From the NCBI GenBank assembly GCA_003693705.1, contig RBZT01000415.1, positions 62,001 to 126,000 of the forward strand: DNA of 64,000 nt. Reading direction: 5' to 3'. Source of the stretch: Polymyxa betae. Taxonomy: Eukaryota > Endomyxa > Phytomyxea > Plasmodiophorida > Plasmodiophoridae. The notes under the pieces are model-generated. The model was not told the origin of the DNA and did not search any database. It saw nothing but the letters and a program-made list of their open reading frames with translations. The position numbers were made by a program, and so were the translations under genes. Below are positions 24,101 to 36,265 of this stretch, in pieces. The first letter of the stretch is position 1. Every line of letters begins with the position of its first letter.

Positions 24101-25472
24101 TTGAGTATAACTGGACAGAGGATATGGATGGCCCAAATATGTGGCGAACACATTAAACGCCTCGCTCGTGCACGACACCTATCAGCAGGAACTTAACGCC
24201 CACCAATCAATCCATTCCGACAACTAACATTACAGTATGGAGAAGATCATCACGAGATGCAAATCCGGATACGACGGCATGGGAAACTTGAACGGCGCCA
24301 TTCAAGGCTGAATCGGTAACAACGACGAATTCGCCCACGACAAACGTCAAATTCCGAGCAAGGACTGGATCATGAATCTCGTAATAAAACGTATGCTTGG
24401 TCTGGCTATCATTCGCGGCCGCTTTATTCGCAAAGCGTCCAGGACAGAACACCTGATATATCGCCGGTACAGTGATATCAATATCAAAAGTACATCGTTC
24501 CCACTGATCAACTTGATTCAGCAAGGTAATCGCAATCAACGATGCGGGAGTACGTGAGAGAGGCGGCATGGAAACCATGTCGATGCGTTCGCGTACTCAG
24601 TCAGAGCAAGCGCTGACCAGGACGTCCGCGAAGAATTCTCGGATGGCGGCACGAACTCAACGCCCGCTTGCGGCTGATTTATGACATAGTGGATCGTAAC
24701 GATCACAGGTGCATTCAGTTGGTCCAGTCCGTCAGGTTCCAAATCGGCAGCGTTCGTCTGTGTGAGCTTCTTACTGATAGCGATCTGAACGGAAACGGAA
24801 CGACTTTAGTGGTTCAAATGTGCCATAAATTGATTAACTTGCCGATTCCGGGATGAAAATGCAAAGTTCACCCTGATCTAACCAGTCAAGACGCGAGTTA
24901 TAGGCGAGATCACAGGCATCAAGACTTCGAAGGTTAGTGACATCGGGTGGCCTCAGAAGGAAATTAGTCTCGGGCAGAGAAATCGGTTCGGGCGTTTTCT
25001 GTAAAAACTTGTTCAGAATTTTTTTTCAAAACGTCTTCATCGGTGAGTTCAGAGGCACTTTAAAATCGACAAAACATATTGATATAAAGCGAATTTAATG
25101 AGAAATAATCAGACAAAGTTGTGCTTGATCAGAACTGAATATTTCTGGAAACATGAAAACAGAAAAAAGTCATGGCTCAAAACGCACATCTGAGGCGTCA
25201 AATGTTCGAAGCCAAAACATGGCCTCGACACCTTCAACTTCAACGCTTTTGATTTCGATCTGCTTCGTGCAGTTCAGGTAGAGGCGGCGATGTTGTGGTG
25301 CCACATTCGGCTGATTCTTCCTGGATTTGGCGTCGAGGTTTGGATCGGTATTATGGGCGATGGCCGCCAAGACAGCAACAGCTGTGATCCGACGGCGGGG
25401 TGGATCGATGTCGGCCGAGATTCTCTCATGAAAAATCTCCCAATCACAAACGGAGCCCAGGACACACGACAT
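21121..25472 (-). CDS. TAF2: TFIID subunit TAF2 (M1-aminopeptidase-like)
   Basis: TAF2 is a large TFIID subunit that contacts initiator DNA. The N-terminal exon has WEIFHERISADIDPPRRRI and RRLYLNCTKQIEIKSVEVEG, typical of the TAF2/M1 N-domain. Further exons carry FYYEIHDPVLARNLTFVVGE, then YTQIFIDRTM, HSDIIIDQTWMTRKLIAEG joined to IARSWITHLIQTRTVSDHW and GYLVAMFIESAF, matching the TAF2 core. The HExxH zinc site of true aminopeptidases is absent at the expected place, as in the family. Downstream come SDLIGEAPFRDIIRQLL, WVRIDPKFGWIRGL and, in the last 455-codon frame, a HEAT-like region (DILIDLLKYND; YSDAYYIGTLIESLSRV) and a Lys-rich tail (KQKKRPAKKPDEPK) that may enter the nucleus. About ten short introns interrupt the gene. 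The first ATG is at 25472. Confidence 0.9.
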
Positions 25473-27225
25473 CAAGATCCCGATAGAGAATGAACCGATT
25501 GGATCACTAAGCCTCTGTCACCCCTCTATGATCTGTATTGCTCGCAATAAATCACCCTCTGATCTTTTATAACAATACAGCTTCTGTAAACTGATTCTGG
25601 AAGCGTTTTGCAGTTTGTATCGTCCTCTCGCTATCGCGATTAGATTCAGTTTCCATTGATAACTGAATTTTTCTTGCTGGTGACCAGTCGTTCGAAAGTC
25701 GCAGACAGGTTGTTCCAATCTTGTTTTGACTGTGTGGCTAGATATCTGACACTACCAACTGCGTCTCAGCCGTGATGCTTTCTTTGCTAATAATAATCTC
25801 AGGAATGTCGTCCCATTAAATGATTAAAAATGTATCAGAAGCAATGTTCAATGCTATCATTTCCGATAATGACAATAAGAGGAGGTCGGGTTTGTATTTT
25901 CGTTGATTTACTGCCAGCTATATATGTTGATGGTTAATATGCTGTCATTAAGAGCAGCTTTCTATTGTCATGAAAACACAGTACGGAATGAAGAGAACTC
26001 GGTGCATGCAGTATTGTTTCAAAATACCAGGTAGAAAAGATATATTGTAACAATGCAGACTTTTAGTCTGATAGAAGCATGTACTTCAATGAGACAAGAG
26101 CATTACTCTAATTAAACCCACTGCTAGCGATATTCCTCGTTGAGCGTCTTTGAAATCGAAATTTTATCTTTTCGTTTACAGATCAGGTCCGGATAAAACA
26201 GCTATATACCATACATAGATGTGGAAAGGTGATCGAGTTTAGCCACTAGTGATTAGAAGACTGCTCATGATTCGATAAATTTAACTTCTCTGATCAATTT
26301 GCAGTATATTACCGATTACGATTAGTACAGCCAGTTGTAATTCGATATGAAAAAGATAGCGACAAGAGCTACTGCATTTATTAAAAAAAAATGACAACCG
26401 GCTTCGGACAGCATTGCCTAATCATGAGTTAGATCAGCTTATATTGTCAACAGAAAAACAGGAAAATAAAAGTAGTGATAGTGATGTTTTCTCAGTCATA
26501 TCTCATATCCAAACGCTCTTTGTCCAAGGATGATCCGAACTGTGCTCTCCACCGAATATGTTGTGAAAATGAGTGATAGCGCCCAACAGTCAAAGCGACA
26601 ACCAGAGCAAAGAGACACAAACGGTGTGGACACGAGCCAGCTCGGTATCAAATCCAAGGCCTCGCGGTAAAATGCGTAATCATCGAGAAAGCCAAACCAT
26701 CGTCAGAAGGCGACAGATCTTACCTTACACAACGTCGTCACGCCAACGGCGACTTCTATACTCGACGATAACGAGATAATGAATGAGACGAGAGAGAGAA
26801 GCTGAACCTGACGGAACTCGGATATACGGACTGCGCTCGCAGTAAAGGCCAAGGAGATTACGTACATGAGGCAGTTTGGATAAAGGTAACTTTGCTATGT
26901 GATGAAGAGCATCAAAATCACATTCAAACAAGCACGTCTATGCTATAAAAAAAAGAAATCTTTCTTCTATATAAATGGAAACGACTTCCTCATACTCACA
27001 AACTGATAAGAGCCATCGAATAGAGAAAAAGCTGGTGTCTGTGAGAGCCCGTCTAAGCGATTTGAAAAGTTGGTAGAGGACGCCAGAATTTGGTTCGTGT
27101 AATGGCGTTTAAAAGGGCAGATTTGGTGATTATATGAGGAGGTTCTTAAAGAATCCGTGGTAGAACTCCGTGACGGACTCCGACATCGTCTTCGGTCGTT
27201 CCCAATCTCTCTTCTCGACGACACG
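25473..27225. other. Largest gene-free stretch, divergent between TAF2 and RPL17
   Basis: 1.75 kb with no frame over about 90 codons that shows domain or splice logic. It is AT-rich around 25740-26530 with poly-A/T runs; 26550-26950 is purine-rich (repeated GAGA/AGAG) and short frames overlap on both strands there. It should hold the TAF2 and RPL17 promoters and the RPL17 5' UTR. No tRNA-like or structured RNA element was recognised. Confidence 0.4.
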
Positions 27226-27774
27226 ATGACCAAATACAGCTGGTCGGCGCCTGTCCCTGAGAAGTCGGTTCGGGCTTCGGGCTCGTACCTGCGTGTTCAC
27301 TTCAAGAACACCCATGAGACCGCCATGGCTGTCAAGAACATGACGCTGCCGGGCGCTATCAAATACATGAACGACGTCATCGCCCACAAGGACGTCATTC
27401 CCTTCCGCCGATTCAACGGCGGTGTTGGCCGACACGCGCAAGGCAAAAAGTACGGTGTCACACAATGTCGCTGGCCCGAGAAGTCCTGCAAATTCCTTTT
27501 GGGATTGCTGACCAATGCCACGGCTAACGCTGAGGCTCAAGGACAGGACCCCAAGACCATGATCATCTCGCACATCCAGGTGAACGCCGCTCCCATGCAG
27601 CGCCGCCGTACTTACCGAGCCCATGGTCGTATCAACCCGTACATGTCATGCCCATCCCACATCGAGCTGGTCTGCACCCAGCAAGACTCTCAGGTCAAGA
27701 AGGGTGAAGTCTCCGTCGCCAAGCAGGGTCGTAAGCGTCAGCCTCGGCTGGTTCAGGGTCAGACCGGATTTTAA
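27226..27774 (+). CDS. RPL17: 60S ribosomal protein uL22 (RPL17)
   Basis: A single exon of 182 residues starting MTKYSWSAPVPEKSVRASGS, close to the usual 184 of the family. uL22 lines the nascent-peptide tunnel of the large subunit. Diagnostic blocks are KNTHETAMAVKNM, HKDVIPFRRFNGGVGRHAQG, CRWPEKSCKFLLGLL, MIISHIQVNAAPMQRRRTYR and the hairpin-tail AHGRINPYMSCPSHIE. A frame is open upstream of the Met at 27226, but the family always starts here. Codon use is visibly more C/G-ending than in the neighbours (AAG for Lys, ATC for Ile, GTC for Val), as expected for a highly expressed gene. The next gene begins within about 50-230 bp on the same strand. Confidence 0.97.
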   Translation: MTKYSWSAPVPEKSVRASGSYLRVHFKNTHETAMAVKNMTLPGAIKYMNDVIAHKDVIPFRRFNGGVGRHAQGKKYGVTQCRWPEKSCKFLLGLLTNATANAEAQGQDPKTMIISHIQVNAAPMQRRRTYRAHGRINPYMSCPSHIELVCTQQDSQVKKGEVSVAKQGRKRQPRLVQGQTGF

Positions 27775-28008
27775 GTCCGATCACTCGTTTTAAAAATACA
27801 ATGATCGTTTTCTAATCCAATAGTGCATGTGCTTCAATCTTTAATTAATCGGCATCCGCTGTCGGTCTTCGAAGAGAGATGCCATTACGACCCTCAGGCA
27901 GCCGTTGAGCAGTTGAAGATCACCATTATCGTCTGTCTGCTTGCAGATGGGGGCGCAGCCTTATGGGGTCTTGGGGTGTATGATGGGCTGACCATGGTCC
28001 AGGTATAA

Positions 28009-30217
28009 ATGCCCACCCGATCAGCTCTTATACAATACCATCTCTATGCCTGGCGACGATTCCGTTGGCTTCTCATCGAGAACTGGATCATCAACTATCT
28101 TTTGCCGGGCCTGGCCGAGTTCCTTCCCTGGTTTCTATCGCGACGTCATGTTGCTCAACGTCTTCGTCAATCGCGCTCCACTATAGAGCACACCGTTATT
28201 GGCGGCACCCTTCCAAGACGTCTAATTGTTTCCTATCTTTGCAAGGCTCTGCTATATAGCTCTCTATGCGCTCTGGATTCCTACCTTCGCAACGACGTCG
28301 CTCGACGCTCTCGCGCCGTCCTCGAGCGCCAACTGCTGCAGCGTCTGATGTCGACAGATCTGCAGGCGATTAATGCAGTTTATAAGCGTCTGTATGGATT
28401 GGAGACGCGAACTGATTTAGTCTACAAACGTATCTGCACCGATCTCGATTTAATCAGCGAGACCGTTAATACGACTCTTCCTGGCGCCGTTCGCAATCTC
28501 GTCGTTTTCGCCCGATCGCTGGCCGACATCTACCCAAGACGACATCAGGTCGATGCCCTGGCCGTCCTTCGCCCAACCATGGTTGCCGTTGCAGCTGATC
28601 TTTATTCAAGACTGCAACAGACCTTGCTGCCGTGCTCAACGCCCAATTCACAACCCCATGACGACCTGGTGGCGACCATCGTGGAGAGACTGGCTGAAAT
28701 TCAGGGTGCCAACCTACAGAATTCTCATCTCAGTTTGCTGGATAAAGTGGCCGAAGCCACCGGAGCTTGGCAACAACTGATTGGTGCCGGTTTCAATCAA
28801 GTCAGCAAAGCTATCTCCGGCCACTCAGTCATCGAGTTTGCCACCGAAGTCAGCCGCAATCATTCTTTATTTTATATTTCTTTGGAATTTTTTTGTAGTT
28901 TTTTATCTTTATTAGAATAATATCTCTTTTCCGCTCATGGATAATTTGTCAAACATTGTCTTTGCAATTTGTCCACCTTTTTTGAATATTTTGCAGGCTC
29001 TGATGGCCCGGCGCGTCATGGCGAGGGCCCAGATTGATCACGAGACGTATCGCAAGGTTCAGATCGATGTGGACTACAGTGTCAACATTCTACGAAAAGC
29101 CGCAAGCCTTTTCTACCAAGCGTATCAAGGCATCGAACAGTCTGCTGGATTCGCTGCCATTCTGTCGCTGAAAACTTTCCGAACTTCATCACCTCCCAGG
29201 AAAAAGGCACAATACTTTTCGTATTCGATGCTTCGACTAATTATCGGAATCAGAACCTTAGCTTCAATGCAATTTGTATTAACAGCGTCTGTTACAATTA
29301 CGACAGCAGCAGCTCGCCTGCATTGAACATTACGATGCCGATAACGTTCGAATCTGGATGCACCTACGCTTTGTTGGGTCCTGTAAGGACTGTGATTATT
29401 GAATCTCAGCCTTCGATTGATCGCTGCAACAGAACGGAGCCGGGAAGTCGACTTTGATTCGTGTTCTAATGAAGCTGTTGCCTCCGGGACCCCAAAGCCG
29501 TATAACCGTGGACGGTGTACCATTCACATCCATCGAGCGATACACATATCGTCGTCACATTGGTTATGTATCTCAGCGTGCGTACCTACTTCCCGGCTCT
29601 ATTGCTGACAATATTCGCATCGGACATCCATTTGCTACTGAGCAGCAAGGTCAGCAATTGATTGTTGATTATCTGCTTTCTGATGTTCTGCAGTCGAGGA
29701 GGCAGCGAGACTAGCCGGCCTGTTTTTATTCGAAAACCACAGTGCGTCTTTGGATGGTGATCAGGTTTTGCCAGATTTCCAAGAACTGGTTGCATTGGCG
29801 GTGTCGCTGACAGAGAGATCAGCGAAAACAACCTCGCAAATCCTCCAGCAGCCAATTGATTCGATACCAATTTCAGGAAGCATGGCTCAGGCCATTGCCT
29901 TGTCCAGAGTATTTCTATCGGACAAAAATGTTCGGGTTATTATCCTGGACGAAGCGTTAGCACTAATAGATACATCAAAAGTCCATTCGTTCGTCTGGCC
30001 GAATCTGGTCGGTTTCGCGCGAAAGCGTGGCATGACGATAATCGTGGCGACCAGTGACCCGTTCGTGTTCGAGCAAGCAGATTTTGTAGCTATAATGGAG
30101 GCAGGTGAAGTGGTAGATTATGGCTCTCCAAATGAGCTTCTTCAAGCAAGAAAGCCTTCTTACCTTCGCTTTCGAGGTCTTACTGACAGAATTGATACAA
30201 CTGTCGATCAGTTGTAG
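28009..30217 (+). CDS. ABC half-transporter with a degenerate nucleotide-binding domain
   Basis: An ABC-exporter-like protein: an N-terminal membrane/coupling-helix region (ERQLLQRLMSTDLQAIN; YKRICTDLDLISETVNTTLP) and one C-terminal NBD. Walker A, GPNGAGKST, is formed exactly by splicing a 50-nt intron (GTAAGG...CAACAG, about 29382-29431). The Q-loop (IGYVSQRAYLLPGSIADNI) is intact. A 44-nt intron joins ATEQQ to VEEAARLAGL. The signature reads ISGSMAQAIALSR instead of LSGGQ, Walker B is VIILDE, and the H-loop reads IIVATSDP, lacking the switch His. Such sites usually work as the non-catalytic half of a heterodimer. Exons near 28860-28996 and 29079-29140 (intron candidate of 62 nt) are less certain. 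The ATG at 28009 is the first in frame; an open region at 27823-28005 (ITIIVCLLADGG) may be an upstream exon. Confidence 0.8.
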
Positions 30218-30397
30218 GCTACTCCGGCTTCATTAATTGGTCTCGGGATTCGACCTACAATGAGATACGAAGACCCCAGAAATAAGGCAAAACTGTTTCC
30301 AACTGGCGGACAAGGTGATAAGAGACATTGATGATTGCACCCTGGTTGAGGTACAAATAAGGCTGTTACAATCGATTTAATTACAGTAGTGAATACA

Positions 30398-32858
30398 TTA
30401 ACCAAGACGCCGAATTTCACAATTATCTCCAAGGCGTCGTTCTCGAATTCTGATATTACCCTGATCAGCAAGGAAATCTACCACACGCTTGAATTCGTTC
30501 CATTGCAAGTTTTCAGCATCAGCGGGAAGAGCTTCATTAAACTTCCGAAGCAGATGCACCCCGCGAATAGTTGATGAAGGCAGCTGATCGACAACAGTCG
30601 ATAGTGTAGCGGCTTGTTTAGCAATTTCTTGACGCATGGACGAAGACATTCCGGTGATAAACGTATCCATATCTATCATACCTGTCTTCGGGTCGGTTGC
30701 CGATTGCCTAGAAGCAGCATTAGACCAGCACATGTTCATGAGATAAATTCAGGAAACGAGACAGCATGAATCAAGAACAAAAAAGAAAACAAGAACCAAC
30801 GCACCCAATCGATACATCCATCAAACGTAATGCTTCCCGAACGTGATCCACCTCAACAACCGGTGATAACCGCATCTTGGCTAGAGCCTCAGACAAGCGA
30901 ATCAACGAATCAAGCTGTCGAGGAGTGGCTGTGATAATTGATCGGTTAGCGGTATGCCCCATCGATCTCATACGAACATATCCTTGAACAAGTTCATTAG
31001 CAGCACCATCGGTTAAGACAGGGGAGACGTGCTCTCGAGCGTAAGAAATATACGCTGTAAGCAACTCGATAGGGATTGTTTCTGAACGATTGACGGCTGA
31101 ATGGACGTCCTCACTAAAATACATTGATATCAAATGCGATGCCAACCGTCGGTCGTTGGCCTCATTGACAGCGTCAAGGGTTAAATAGACCAAGTCGAAA
31201 CGCGAAAGCAAAGTCGGAGGAAGCTGGATGTTTTCCACGACGCTTAAGTTCGGATCGTATTTCGAATGCAACGGATTGGCGGCAGCCAGCACTGACGTTC
31301 GCGCATTCAACGTGGCGATAATTCCCGCTTTAGCAATCGAGACGGTTTGTTGTTCCATAACTTCGTGCAAGATAGAGCGAGTCGTAGAAGACATCTTATC
31401 GAATTCGTCAATGCAGCAAATACCTTGATCTGAGAGGACCAATGCACCCGATTCCATCACAAATTCCTTCGTGATCGGATCACGAACGACATAGGCAGTT
31501 AAGCCTACGGCTGAAGAACCTTTACCACTGGTAAAAATACCACGAGGCGCTATTGAATGTACATATTGTAACAGCTGGGACTTGGCAGTACCAGGATCAC
31601 CACACAGCAGAACGTTGATTTCACCTCGGAATCGGCCAGCCCCAGATTGCGAAAATTCTTTGTTAGCGCCTCCGAATAGCTGGCATAACAGCCCTTTTTT
31701 GATGTCTTCGTGTCCCCAAATAGAAGGTGCAACTGATGCTGTCAATAATTCATAACAGTCAGGGCGAGATCCAAGTTCTCGTAACTGGGCATGACGAGCT
31801 TCAATGACAGCTTGCACCTCAGCGTTTTCATCTTGATCGAATCTGTGAGCACCTTCTGCCGAAAGCCGAGATGCGTCTGTAATCTTGAAATGGATGCCGT
31901 CCAAGTAAGTCTTATAAACTGTCCGAACCGTTCGCTTTTTCATACTGAGACGAACAGGCACCGCACGAAAGATCCCGGTGACAGTAATGCGGTCACCAGG
32001 GCGAACCATGTCGACAAGGTCGTTGAAAGCATAAACGTCAATAGTTTGAGGCGTCTCACCTTCTGGGATGCATTCAGGCGCTTCTTGCAGACGAAGAAGT
32101 TGTTTGTCGCCAAATTCGCAACGGTTATGGAGAATTTGTAAAGAATCTCGAGTTCGGCAAGAGCCACAGCGTGAAGGCTGAACAATGGCGCCGCGATCGA
32201 CATCGATGACAATGTCGGCGTCACAAACGTGACAGCGAAAATAACCTCGAGTCATATCGGGGATGACAGGGCCGACACGAACGACCATGCCTCGAAGAGC
32301 GACTAATTTATCGAGATCGACAGGATCTAGTAAACGTAATGATTGCTGCTCGAGAAGATTGTAAGGCCTGACTTGAGCCGTAATCTGACCGAAGGCGTCA
32401 TCAATGCGGAGCTCTTCCAGAAAATTATTGATAACAACATCAAAAGCAGGTACAATCTCCTGCGGGTATGTGATTAATTGTTTGTAAAGTTCAGGAGCCC
32501 ATGAATGCAGATCACGACAATCTAAACCAATAGCAGAAGCAGAAGCGGTCTGCATTTCTGATAATAGCGGGGGATACTTGGGCGAGCCTGTGCGCTCATC
32601 AACAAATCTTTCAATAAATTCCTTAAATTGTTGTGTGGCAAGATTGACATCGACGGTAGTTCCCCAAACCACCGATTGCTCGTTGCCCGAAGAAGACATT
32701 AATGGGCGTTGAGGTAACCGACCATAAAGTTCGCCTCGGCGTGATCCTGCAGAACCCAGCGGCGTTCGGGGCACAACTGTCGACGATGCCGACATAGGAG
32801 ACGATGGCCCGCCTCCATAACGCAGCGGCGACGACGAACGAGCTGGTGATAGCGCCAT
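30398..32858 (-). CDS. MCM4: Replicative helicase subunit MCM4
   Basis: Two minus-strand exons, 30805-32858 and 30398-30707, join in phase across a 97-nt intron (787 residues). MCM4 is a subunit of the MCM2-7 helicase. A Ser/Pro-rich N-tail (SSSPLRYGGGPSSPMSAS) would take CDK/DDK phosphorylation. The zinc finger uses Cys 209, 212, 231 and 234 (CHVC...CGSC). The AAA+ core has Walker A GDPGTAKS at about 420, Walker B CCIDEFDKM at about 481 and the arginine finger LSRFDL at about 552. The second exon supplies the MCM4-type winged helix (QSATDPKTGMIDMDTFITG). The N-tail is shorter than in animals. The gene converges on the ABC transporter with 180 bp between stops. Confidence 0.96.
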
Positions 32859-33322
32859 TGCTACGCACCCTATTGATGTTAGGAAGAATTTCTAGAGGGA
32901 TACTGCGTGCTTGAGCATTTCTTGAAGCGCAACCATCTCTACCAATCGGGAGTTGGGTTGTCTGGCTGACTGGATATTACCTCAGTAATGGGTCTGAGCT
33001 CTGGGTAGGATGACACGATTGGCTACAGCAATGCAGTGTTGCATGGTTGGATTTGCAATGACGCGTGGGTTTATAAACTGCAGAGTGTTCTTTGATAACT
33101 GGAAAAACATGTAGACATCTGTTACTGTGATGCTGTCATCCTCCCGAAGCCATTTCTGACTGCTATCAGATACAGCAGTGCAGGGAAATAGCAGACAGGT
33201 CAGAGTCTAACTGGGACGATGACAGAACCCTATAGAGTGACATGCCTCGAAATCCAGACCATTAATGATACCTATCTAAAGAGTGAAGCCCCACCGTCAT
33301 TTATCTCATTATCGTATCCACT
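32859..33322. other. Intergenic, divergent promoter region
   Basis: 464 bp between MCM4 (minus) and a secreted-protein gene (plus). No frame or repeat of note is visible; it should hold both promoters. Confidence 0.4.
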
Positions 33323-34457
33323 ATGAACTTTAGCTTTGTTTTCTGGCTATGCCTATTTTGGCAGATTACCTGTTCGTCTGACATCGGTTCCATACCTGAG
33401 GCTCCATCTACAGCATCTGAATTCGCTTTGAAGCAGGAACCTCGTGTTGCCGATTCGATTCAGCGAAAAGACACCGACTCGGTAATTGTTCTCTTTTTAT
33501 ACTATATTGTGCTTACGCTGGGGCTAGAATGATAGTCGTGTTTGGCGATTAGACGCTCCTGGAAAATTTGTTGATGCTGTTTTCAAATCATCCCCGGCAG
33601 TCTCTGGATCCGAAATCGCGTTGGTTCGTGAGCTTCAACAAGACGAACATATACCAGGATTGTCGAGAGATTATCACCCAGATCATCGCCCAGTGTCCCA
33701 TCATCAATTATACGTCCAGTCTGGCTGCGGTTCCCCTAAGAGCCGGCGTGCTATTGGGCCTCCAATTGAAGGATGTTGTCGTCATGGGCATACGTACTAT
33801 ATGGCAACAGCGGCAGGCGATTACATCTTGTCGTCGTCTCTGGTCTTTTCTGAGCCCAATTCTGTTATTCAGATCATCATAACTTGGACCAGTTTCCAAT
33901 TACGCCATGAAATTTCTCGCTTGAGCTACAACTTTGAGAACGACTGCAAAGCTCATCATATTGCAGTCGGGGGATTCAATTTTGTAACGAGCTTGCCTTA
34001 TTATGACTGTCCTTGGGTGTCAGCTGTGCCAAATCCTACCGGGACTTTGATAGCATCGCTGCATCATTCTGCTTCGAGCACCGACCCATACGAGCTTGAC
34101 GTGGAGATCCTCATTGCTGCACCTGGATACACTCCTGCTATTTTCAAGACGAAGTTGGATTTTTACAAGGTCCAGTTTGAAGCTGCCATGTACTACCATT
34201 GGACTGACCACAACATATTTCGAATGTATGGAGGATCTTCTGCATTTGAAATTAACGTTTACCCAAACACTTCTGGTGTTCCTTCAACCGTTGTTCCTAT
34301 TCCATTTAATCGAGCCGTCAGAAAATTACCGAAGACGAGCAGCTGCCGTGTCGCCCAACATGGCGAAACCGTTCTGGTATTAGACAGAGATGATGAATTT
34401 GAACCGAAAGAAATATCCAACACACTTGATAAACCTTTCGGAGTCCCTCTGCACTAA
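33323..34457 (+). CDS. Secreted protein of unknown family
   Basis: Exons 33323-33481 and 33528-34457 join in phase across a 46-nt intron (362 residues). The N-terminus (MNFSFVFWLCLFWQITCSS) is a clear signal peptide with cleavage likely near residue 19. The mature part starts with an acidic, low-complexity segment and then becomes globular, rich in aromatic residues and beta-type stretches, with scattered Cys (QSGCGSP; EGCCRHGHTYYMA; YYDCPW) that could form disulfides. No second membrane segment or GPI signal is seen. I recognise no domain. Intracellular repeats and enzyme motifs are absent. Roles at the cell surface or as an exported effector are possible but unsupported. Confidence 0.75.
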
Positions 34458-34786
34458 AACTATTGACTGATTCTATGTATTGAAGTATCTTGCTGCAATA
34501 AACTCATTTATAATCACTGAGCGATGTGAATGCTGATCACGCCAGCCAGACCTTTTCGTTTATTTTTTCTCGAAATTAGCTTGATGTCACAAGCACAGAC
34601 CATTGATTTGATGCTGTACCTAACAACATCGAAATTATCGGAGTCATTACAGTTCTTGACTTGGTAATTAACATGATGGTAAACAGCAGTTCACAATAGT
34701 AACATTGTCAGAGCAAGTCATATGAGCTTTCGACGCAATTTTGTCGTCGTCGCTTCTGCCTGCTGTGCCAGGCTTCCCTCGCCTAG
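34458..34786. other. Intergenic, promoter of the CHMP3 gene
   Basis: 329 bp between two plus-strand genes; AT-rich and without recognisable coding or structural elements. Confidence 0.4.
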
Positions 34787-35668
34787 ATGAATCTATTCGG
34801 CAAGCAGCCTTCATCTGATGAACAGTTGAAGAAATGGCTCACCACGCTCAGAAAGGAATGTCGGAACGTCGATTCGGAAATTCGCAGTCTGTGTCGTATT
34901 TTATACTGCCCTATTCGTTTTAATAAGGCTTTTGCAGAAATCGAACGAGAACAGAGCAAGCTTAAACAGCAGATTAAGGCGTCGGCCAAAAAGAATGATA
35001 TGTCCAGCGCCAAAATCATGGCTAAGGCCATTGCTAAGTCTAACAAATCTGTCGAGCGACTGCATGCAAACAAAGCACATATTAATTCGGTCTTTCCCTA
35101 CTTCAAAATATTGTTATATGATCTTAATAACCGTTTAGGTCGCCATGCAATTGAAGGAGCAACAAACAACTTTGAAGGTACATTCCGGGAGGTTATTACT
35201 GTTCATAACAAAACTAACGATGTTCCTTAGATTGTAGGCGCAATGCAACAGTCGACAAAAATCTTGGAAGGGATGTCTCGACTGCTTTCTATACAAAAAA
35301 TATCGGCTGTCAGCAGAGAAATGGCAAAAGAAATGGAAAAAGTAAGTGCGATTCGATTGGTCACATCCTTAATCGAGTAACCTTTAGCATTTCTCCACAT
35401 GCCGCCTTCAAACTTTAACATTTGATTAAAATAGGCCGGACTAATCGCCGAAATGATGGAGGACCAATTCGAAATCATTAATGATGACGTAGATGAAGCG
35501 GCTGATGAGGAAGCTGATAAAGTTCTCGACGAAGTATTGAATGGGAAACTTTCCCAGATTGCCACAGCCACGAGGCAAATCGAGAAACCCGATATTGATG
35601 CAGATATCGATTTTGAATCTCTTCAGAAAAGGATCGTCAATATTGGGCTTTCTAATGAAGCAATGTGA
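34787..35668 (+). CDS. CHMP3: ESCRT-III subunit CHMP3/VPS24
   Basis: Five exons join in phase: 34787-34886, 34938-35089, 35139-35177, 35231-35341 and 35435-35668 (introns 51, 49, 53 and 93 nt), giving 211 residues against about 222 in animals. The protein polymerises on endosomal and midbody membranes. It starts MNLFGKQ, followed by a basic helix-1 (LRKECRNVDSEIR), the second helix (KLKQQIKASAKKNDMSSAKI) and RLHANKAHINSV. The short third exon supplies VAMQLKEQQTTLK, the fourth VGAMQQSTKILEGMSRLL, and the last has AGLIAEMMEDQFE with the acidic C-terminal half. The end (DFESLQKRIVNI) resembles a MIM1 motif for VPS4. The solved exon set is a good template for intron size in this genome. Confidence 0.95.
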
Positions 35669-36265
35669 AATGGTGACGCTATCAGATTTGTGCAATTCCA
35701 ATCGCGATAATATTGAGATCATAACGAATAAAGAAGCTTATCGTGGGCTTTATTGCAGTCAACTATTCATACATCCTGGGCAGGTCTGCATCAATGATTG
35801 AAAGCAATATCAGAAATCGAGATTTGAGTAACGGCTTCCTGCCTCTAGAATGCGGGACTATTTTCTTTCAAGTAAATACATTTTAGTGTAATCATTTCAA
35901 AAATTCGTGTCTTGATGATGCTTAATCATTAGATTGCCGATACGTAGTACCATGGATAGCTGTACATTTTAGTCAAAAAATTAACCAGTTGGGGTGATTG
36001 GATTGCATTAGAGAAATACGGTTTTTTAATTCTGGAAAACAAAATCTGACTTTCCTAAAAATGAGTAGGAATTGTTTGTAACGGGGCAGATGCGCTTCCT
36101 GCTTAAATGTTCGGAATCTCGGCCAGATTTCACCTTAAGACTTTGTCATAATGTATGATGACTTTTAGCTGGCGGGACCCTTTCTACGATAATTTGCCAT
36201 TCAAAAGTTTGGGTGTGGTCCAGATGTGCTTCTAACCCGCATCATCGCTGATGATCAGATAGTCT
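35669..36265. other. Intergenic before the Rav1/DMXL gene
   Basis: 597 bp, AT-rich in its first half. No frame or repeat is supported. A 5' exon of the following gene could be hidden here. Confidence 0.4.

Noticed and set aside
27130..27624. Minus-strand frame of 164 codons
   Set aside because: Antisense to RPL17, where biased codon use leaves the opposite strand open.
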